From Comamonas testosteroni (GTDB lineage Bacteria; Pseudomonadota; Gammaproteobacteria; Burkholderiales; Burkholderiaceae_C): 64,000 bases of DNA. The notes beneath the pieces are model-generated. The model worked only from the letters and a program-made list of their open reading frames with translations, ran no database searches and was not told the origin of the DNA. The stretch is taken from assembly GCF_030505195.1 (NCBI RefSeq), contig NZ_CP129672.1, forward strand, positions 3,320,501 through 3,384,500, read 5' to 3'. This document shows, one piece after another, positions 60,156 through 64,000 of the stretch (positions are counted from its first letter, which is position 1; each line of letters opens with the position of its first letter). Position numbers and translations under genes: made by a program.

Positions 60156-61235
60156 ATGATGAGCAAGCAAGCACAGCCCACCTATCCTCGCAACACCTGG
60201 TATGTCGCTGCCACGGCGGCCGAAGTCACGGACAAGCCGCTGGGGCGCCAGATCTGCGGTGAGCGCATCGTTTTCTACCGCGCCCTGGAAGGCAAGATGG
60301 CCGCCGTCGAGGACTTCTGCCCGCACCGCGGTGCACCGCTGTCGCTGGGCCGAGTCTGCGAAGGCAAGCTGGTCTGCGGCTATCACGGGCTGGAGATGGG
60401 TTGCGACGGCAAGACGGTTGCCATGCCCGGTCAGCGCGTGCGCGGCTTTCCTGCCATCAAGAGCTATCCGGTGGAAGAGCGTTACGGCTTTGTCTGGGTC
60501 TGGCCGGGTGACAAGGATGCGGCCGATGCAGCGCTGATCCCGGATCTGCAATGGCATGACAACCCCGAGTGGGCCTATGACGGCGGGCTGTTCCACATCA
60601 AGGCCGACTATCGTCTGATGATCGACAACCTCATGGATCTGACCCATGAGACCTATGTGCATGCCAGCAGCATCGGTCAGGCCGAGATCGACGAGACGCC
60701 CTGCAAGACCGAGGTCATAGGCGAGAGCGAAGTGGTCACCAGCCGCTTCATGGAGAACATCGAGGCGCCTCCGTTCTGGAAGATGGCATTGCGCAGCAAT
60801 GGTCTGGCCGATGACGTGCCTGTGGACCGCTGGCAGGTCTGTCGCTTCACTCCTCCCAGCCACGTGCTGATCGAAGTGGGTGTGGCACATGCCGGCAAGG
60901 GCGGCTATGACGCAGCGGACGAGCACAAGGTCTACAGCATGGTGGTGGATTTCATCACTCCGGAGACCGATGGCAGCATGTGGTACTTCTGGGGCATGGC
61001 GCGCAAGTTCAATCCTGGCGATGCATCGGTGACGGCGGCCATCAAGCAGGGCCAGCACAAGATCTTCAGCGAGGACCTTGAGATGCTGGAGCTGCAGCAG
61101 CGCAACCTCGCTGACTATCCGGACAGGCAGCTGCTCAAGCTCAATATCGATGCCGGCGGCGTGCAGTCGCGCAAGATCATCGAGCGCCTGATCGACGAGG
61201 AGAAAACCGAGTCGGGCGTTGCGGCGCTGGCTTGA
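60156..61235 (+). CDS. vanA: Vanillate O-demethylase oxygenase component
   Basis: VanA is a Rieske oxygenase that removes the methyl group of vanillate, giving protocatechuate and formaldehyde, with electrons from VanB. The 359-residue protein has the Rieske motif (CPHRGAPLSLG and CGYHGLEM, Cys-His/Cys-His ligands) and the mononuclear iron motif DNLMDLTHETYVH with its two His. RFTPPSHVLIEVGVAHAG is typical of the VanA substrate domain. GGAG lies six bases before the ATG at 60156 (a second ATG follows directly). No vanB reductase is in the window; it may lie downstream. Confidence 0.94.
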   Translation: MMSKQAQPTYPRNTWYVAATAAEVTDKPLGRQICGERIVFYRALEGKMAAVEDFCPHRGAPLSLGRVCEGKLVCGYHGLEMGCDGKTVAMPGQRVRGFPAIKSYPVEERYGFVWVWPGDKDAADAALIPDLQWHDNPEWAYDGGLFHIKADYRLMIDNLMDLTHETYVHASSIGQAEIDETPCKTEVIGESEVVTSRFMENIEAPPFWKMALRSNGLADDVPVDRWQVCRFTPPSHVLIEVGVAHAGKGGYDAADEHKVYSMVVDFITPETDGSMWYFWGMARKFNPGDASVTAAIKQGQHKIFSEDLEMLELQQRNLADYPDRQLLKLNIDAGGVQSRKIIERLIDEEKTESGVAALA

Positions 61236-61343
61236 GCGGCGGCAGGCAGGGGCAGATCATGTCTGTAGATGGAGTAATCTTGCAGCTCCCCGAATCGGAG
61301 TCAGCGCTGTCCATAGTCAGCGCTGCCCTTGCTACGCTGCTGC

Positions 61344-61823
61344 ATGGAATCGCCCACCACACCCAACCCGCTTTCCCTGGATCTCTACGACCAGCCAGGT
61401 CATCTGATTCGACGCGCCCAGCAGATTGCTGCGCTGCTGTTTCGAGAAGTGCTGGGCCCCGATGTGACTCCGGTTCAGTACGCCATCCTGCGCATGCTGC
61501 AAGAGTCTCCCGGCATCGATCAGGTGACGCTGGCGCGTCTTGTCGCACTGGACAACTCGACCACGGCCGATATCGCTGCGCGACTGGAAAGCAAGGGCTG
61601 GATTCATCGCGAGCTGCTGCCAAGGCGTCAGCGTCGCTTGAGTCTGACCACCGAGGGTGAAGCCATGCTGGCTGCATTTGTGCCCAATGTCTACGAGCTG
61701 CAGCAGCGCATGCTCTCCGCGCTGGAGCCCGAGGAGCAGGCAGAGTTCAAGCGTCTGCTGCGCAAGTTCGTGCAGTTGCACGACAGCACTGAAGCCGGCG
61801 AGCAAGCGGTGATCAACGGCTAG
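61344..61823 (+). CDS. MarR-family regulator
   Basis: The 159-residue protein has a MarR winged helix: QYAILRMLQESPGIDQVTLARLVALDNSTTADIAARLESKGWI, then RRQRRLSLTTEGEAMLAAF with the wing. It lies between vanA and an aromatic-acid transporter gene, so it probably responds to an aromatic acid. The two palindromes at 61923-61958 before the transporter gene are its likely sites. The ATG at 61344 gives the normal N-terminus; a direct repeat AGTCAGCGCT occurs twice just upstream (about 61299-61325). Confidence 0.93.
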   Translation: MESPTTPNPLSLDLYDQPGHLIRRAQQIAALLFREVLGPDVTPVQYAILRMLQESPGIDQVTLARLVALDNSTTADIAARLESKGWIHRELLPRRQRRLSLTTEGEAMLAAFVPNVYELQQRMLSALEPEEQAEFKRLLRKFVQLHDSTEAGEQAVING

Positions 61824-61922
61824 CAGCCCGTTCTGGCGCGGCGGATGCACCTCGATCACGCCGGCCAGCGCAGGCGGTGAGCCGGCACGACTAGGGAATC
61901 CACTTGTGCTGGATCAAGACTT

Positions 61923-61958
61923 CATTCAGTAAACTGAATGTGATTCAGTATGCTGAAT
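61923..61958. promoter_or_regulatory. Tandem MarR-type operators before the transporter gene
   Basis: CATTCAGTAAACTGAATG (61923-61940) is a perfect palindrome and ATTCAGTATGCTGAAT (61943-61958) is a near copy, with only two bases between. The shared ATTCAG...CTGAAT arms suggest two dimers of the 61344 MarR protein bound side by side, controlling the transporter and the following oxygenase gene. Confidence 0.75.
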
Positions 61959-61984
61959 GAATGATAAAAAACAAGGAGACAACG

Positions 61985-63340
61985 ATGGAACAGGATTTGC
62001 GCGCGCATCTGGACCAGCGGCCCATGACGACCTTCCAGTGGTCGGTCATCGCGGTATGCATGGCCCTGAACATGATTGATGGTTTTGACGTGCTGGTGAT
62101 GGCTTTTACGGCATCGGCGGTGTCCGGGCACTGGAAGCTCAGTGGATCGGAGCTGGGCTTTTTGCTCAGTGCCGGCCTCTTCGGCATGGCCGCAGGTTCG
62201 CTGCTGCTGGCGCCCATGGCCGACAAGCTGGGGCGTCGTCCCCTGATTCTGCTGTGCCTGGCCGTATCCGGGCTGGGCATGCTGGCGTCGGCCTGGAGCC
62301 AGACGCCTATGCAGCTTGCGGTGCTGCGCGTGATCACGGGCCTGGGCGTGGGGGGCATCCTGGCGTGCAGCAACGTGATTGCCAGCGAATATGCCTCGCT
62401 GCGCTGGCGCAGTCTGGCGGTCACGCTGCAATCGACCGGCTATGCGCTGGGAGCGACCATTGGCGGCAGCATTGCGGTCTGGCTGCTCGCGCACCATGGC
62501 TGGCGTTCCGTCTTCATGTTCGGCGGATTTTCCACGCTCGCGGTGCTGGTTCTGGCCTGGTTCGCCTTGCCTGAGTCCATGGACTTTCTGCTGGTCAAGC
62601 GGCCCGCCAATGCGCTGCAGCGTCTCAATGCACTGATCCGCAAGATGGGCCTGCCCGCAATGGGCTCCTTGCCTCAGGCCGTGGTGGCCGGCAGTGGTGA
62701 AAGCAAGCGCATGGGCCCGTTGCAGCTGCTGTCTCCCCAGCTGCTGCGCCCCACGGTGCTGGTCTGGCTGTCCTTCTTCTCGGTGATGTTCGGCTTCTAT
62801 TTCGTGATGAGCTGGACGCCCAAGCTGCTGGCAGCCTCGGGCCTGACGCCCGAGCAGGGTGTGACCACGGGCGTGCTGCTGAGCCTGGGCGGCATTCTGG
62901 GCGCGACCTTGCTGGGCCTGCTGGCGGCGCGTTTTGCGATTCACCGTGCGCTGGCGGTCTTCATGCTGGTGACGGCAGTGCTGCTGTGCTTTCTGGTGGG
63001 CAGCTCCGGTGCGCTATGGATGTCGTACACGCTGGCCTTCCTGATCGGCATGTTCGTGAACGCCTGCGTGGCCGGCCTTTATGCGATTGCGCCCGTGGTC
63101 TACGGCAGCGATGTGCGCGCCACCGGCGTGGGCTGGGGCATCGGCATCGGCCGCATCGGTGCGATTGTGTCGCCGCTGGTGGCCGGAGGACTGCTGGATG
63201 CCGCCTGGTCGCCCGATCAGCTGTACCTGGGTTATGGCATGGCCTTTGTCCTGGCTGCCGTCATCGTGTCCCTGCACCGCATTGCCGGTCCGCAGGCCGG
63301 GCACAGGCGCACCGCGTCCGAAGCCGTGGCCGCTCATTGA
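61985..63340 (+). CDS. Aromatic acid:H+ symporter (AAHS family MFS transporter)
   Basis: The 451-residue inner-membrane protein has 12 predicted helices and the AAHS/MFS pattern: ALNMIDGFDVLVMAFTASAV in helix 1 with the acidic pair and PMADKLGRRPLIL between helices 2 and 3. Such symporters import protocatechuate, vanillate, 4-hydroxybenzoate or similar acids. GGAGACAACG precedes the ATG at 61985; a longer frame from 61961 would enter the operator region. It fits between the MarR gene and a second Rieske oxygenase. Confidence 0.93.
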   Translation: MEQDLRAHLDQRPMTTFQWSVIAVCMALNMIDGFDVLVMAFTASAVSGHWKLSGSELGFLLSAGLFGMAAGSLLLAPMADKLGRRPLILLCLAVSGLGMLASAWSQTPMQLAVLRVITGLGVGGILACSNVIASEYASLRWRSLAVTLQSTGYALGATIGGSIAVWLLAHHGWRSVFMFGGFSTLAVLVLAWFALPESMDFLLVKRPANALQRLNALIRKMGLPAMGSLPQAVVAGSGESKRMGPLQLLSPQLLRPTVLVWLSFFSVMFGFYFVMSWTPKLLAASGLTPEQGVTTGVLLSLGGILGATLLGLLAARFAIHRALAVFMLVTAVLLCFLVGSSGALWMSYTLAFLIGMFVNACVAGLYAIAPVVYGSDVRATGVGWGIGIGRIGAIVSPLVAGGLLDAAWSPDQLYLGYGMAFVLAAVIVSLHRIAGPQAGHRRTASEAVAAH

Positions 63341-63354
63341 GCAGGGAGACTTCG

Positions 63355-64000
63355 ATGAACCAGATTTCTCACACCATGAGCGCAGCCGTGCCGGCCTTTG
63401 CGCTGGATCAATGGTATGTGGCGGGCTTTGCCTGGGAGCTCAAGGACCAGCCGCTGGCGCGCACCTTGCTGGGCCAGCCGGTGGTCTTGTTCCGCACGCA
63501 AGATGGCCGCGTCGCGGCGCTGGAGGATCGCTGCTGCCACCGCGAGTTGCCGCTGTCCTGTGGCACGGTGGAAGCTGCGGGTCTGCGCTGTGGCTACCAT
63601 GGCCTGCTCTTCAGCCATGAGGGGCGTTGCCTGGAAATACCGGGCCAGGAACGGATTCCGGCCATGGCCTGCGTGAAGCCCTTCGAGCTGCGCGAGCGCG
63701 ACCAGATTCTCTGGATCTGGATGGGAGCGACGCCGGATTCCGTGCCGGGCACGGAGCCGCCGGCCTATGCCGTGCACAGCGACCCGCAATACCGTTTTGG
63801 TGGCGGCGTCTACCACTATGACGCACCGTATCAGCTGATTCACGACAACCTGCTGGATCTGAGCCATCTGGGCTATGTGCATCTCAAGACCATCGGCGGC
63901 AACGCCAGGGTGCATATGAACGCGGATCTCAAGGTCAGCCAGGACGGGGACTGCGTGAAGGTCGTGCGCTGGATGCCGGACTCCGATCCCCCGCCCACCT
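63355..64000 (+). CDS. Second Rieske oxygenase, N-terminal part (cut by window edge)
   Basis: The frame opens at ATG 63355 with GGGAG six bases upstream and runs off the right edge after about 215 codons. It has a Rieske motif (CCHRELPLSCG and CGYHGLLF, spaced as Cys-x-His and Cys-x2-His) and the mononuclear iron motif DNLLDLSHLGYVH. It resembles VanA-type demethylases and lies after an aromatic-acid transporter, so it may act on vanillate, isovanillate or a related methoxylated acid. I recall that Comamonas strains use distinct vanillate and isovanillate demethylases; which one this is cannot be told from the fragment. Confidence 0.88.
   Translation, partial: MNQISHTMSAAVPAFALDQWYVAGFAWELKDQPLARTLLGQPVVLFRTQDGRVAALEDRCCHRELPLSCGTVEAAGLRCGYHGLLFSHEGRCLEIPGQERIPAMACVKPFELRERDQILWIWMGATPDSVPGTEPPAYAVHSDPQYRFGGGVYHYDAPYQLIHDNLLDLSHLGYVHLKTIGGNARVHMNADLKVSQDGDCVKVVRWMPDSDPPPT

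Overview
The window looks like chromosomal DNA of a Comamonas-type betaproteobacterium (Comamonadaceae). The basis is the high-GC coding with strong third-position bias, the gene set (hpd with an AsnC-type regulator, fabA-fabB, corC-lnt, slmA near argB, a hydroxyacyl-CoA dehydrogenase/enoyl-CoA hydratase fusion in that domain order, a vanA demethylase cluster, an aminoethylphosphonate-type transporter), and two short intergenic repeat families that I associate with Comamonadaceae. No rRNA, tRNA, CRISPR array, integrase or complete insertion sequence was seen. About 46 of the roughly 55 genes are on the + strand.

Layout. 1-3.3 kb: the edge of a Bug/TctC-like binding protein, 4-hydroxyphenylpyruvate dioxygenase and a divergent AsnC/Lrp regulator sharing a palindrome-rich spacer, and a GNAT acetyltransferase. 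3.5-11.1 kb: envelope and lipid genes (corC, lnt, fabA-fabB, gmhB, plsC, a YgjP-like metalloprotease, a rhodanese). 11.1-17.2 kb: sugar-nucleotide and cell-wall genes (galE, lysM, coaX, rfbB-rfbD-rfbA-rfbC). 17.2-23.7 kb: a LysR regulator, a three-gene ABC importer and an FAD oxidoreductase of the kind found with 2-aminoethylphosphonate use. 23.8-26.5 kb: a minus-strand operon with an SPFH protein, a VOC protein and a double zinc-ribbon membrane protein. 26.9-30.0 kb: glyQ-glyS. 30.1-39.6 kb: an O-antigen cluster (wzx, a glycosyltransferase, a wzy-like polymerase, fnlA-fnlB-fnlC, wbuB, wbuC and a WecA/WbpL-like initiating transferase). 39.7-44.0 kb: argB, a two-component system and slmA. 44.2-54.9 kb: a TetR-controlled fatty-acid beta-oxidation cluster. 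55.2-59.1 kb: bactofilin, YciA-like thioesterase, a lipoprotein gene broken by a small mobile element, and an Atm1-like exporter. 59.3 kb to the end: a vanillate-type aromatic demethylation cluster (vanR, vanA, a MarR regulator, an AAHS transporter, and a second Rieske oxygenase cut by the window edge).

How the genes work together. rfbBDAC can supply dTDP-L-rhamnose, galE UDP-galactose and fnlABC UDP-L-FucNAc. The WecA-like enzyme, WbuB and the GT2 enzyme would build a lipid-linked unit on the membrane, Wzx would flip it and Wzy polymerise it. The 44-55 kb cluster holds acyl-CoA dehydrogenase, hydratase/hydroxyacyl dehydrogenase, thiolase and several thioesterases behind a TetR operator. The last cluster imports and demethylates methoxylated aromatic acids, with separate GntR and MarR operators visible.

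Most notable observations: (1) glyS and fnlA both change base composition sharply inside the reading frame, bracketing a roughly 3.9 kb low-GC wzx-GT-wzy cassette, as expected from exchange of O-antigen genes by recombination in the flanking genes. (2) A 265-266 bp MITE-like element with 18 bp terminal inverted repeats and a TAA/CTAA target duplication sits in a lipoprotein gene, and removing it restores one uninterrupted 196-residue frame. (3) An 84 bp tandem triplication starts inside the 3' end of an enoyl-CoA hydratase gene. (4) GmhB lacks its motif IV aspartate. (5) An SPFH-HTH/VOC/zinc-ribbon operon has no known function to me.
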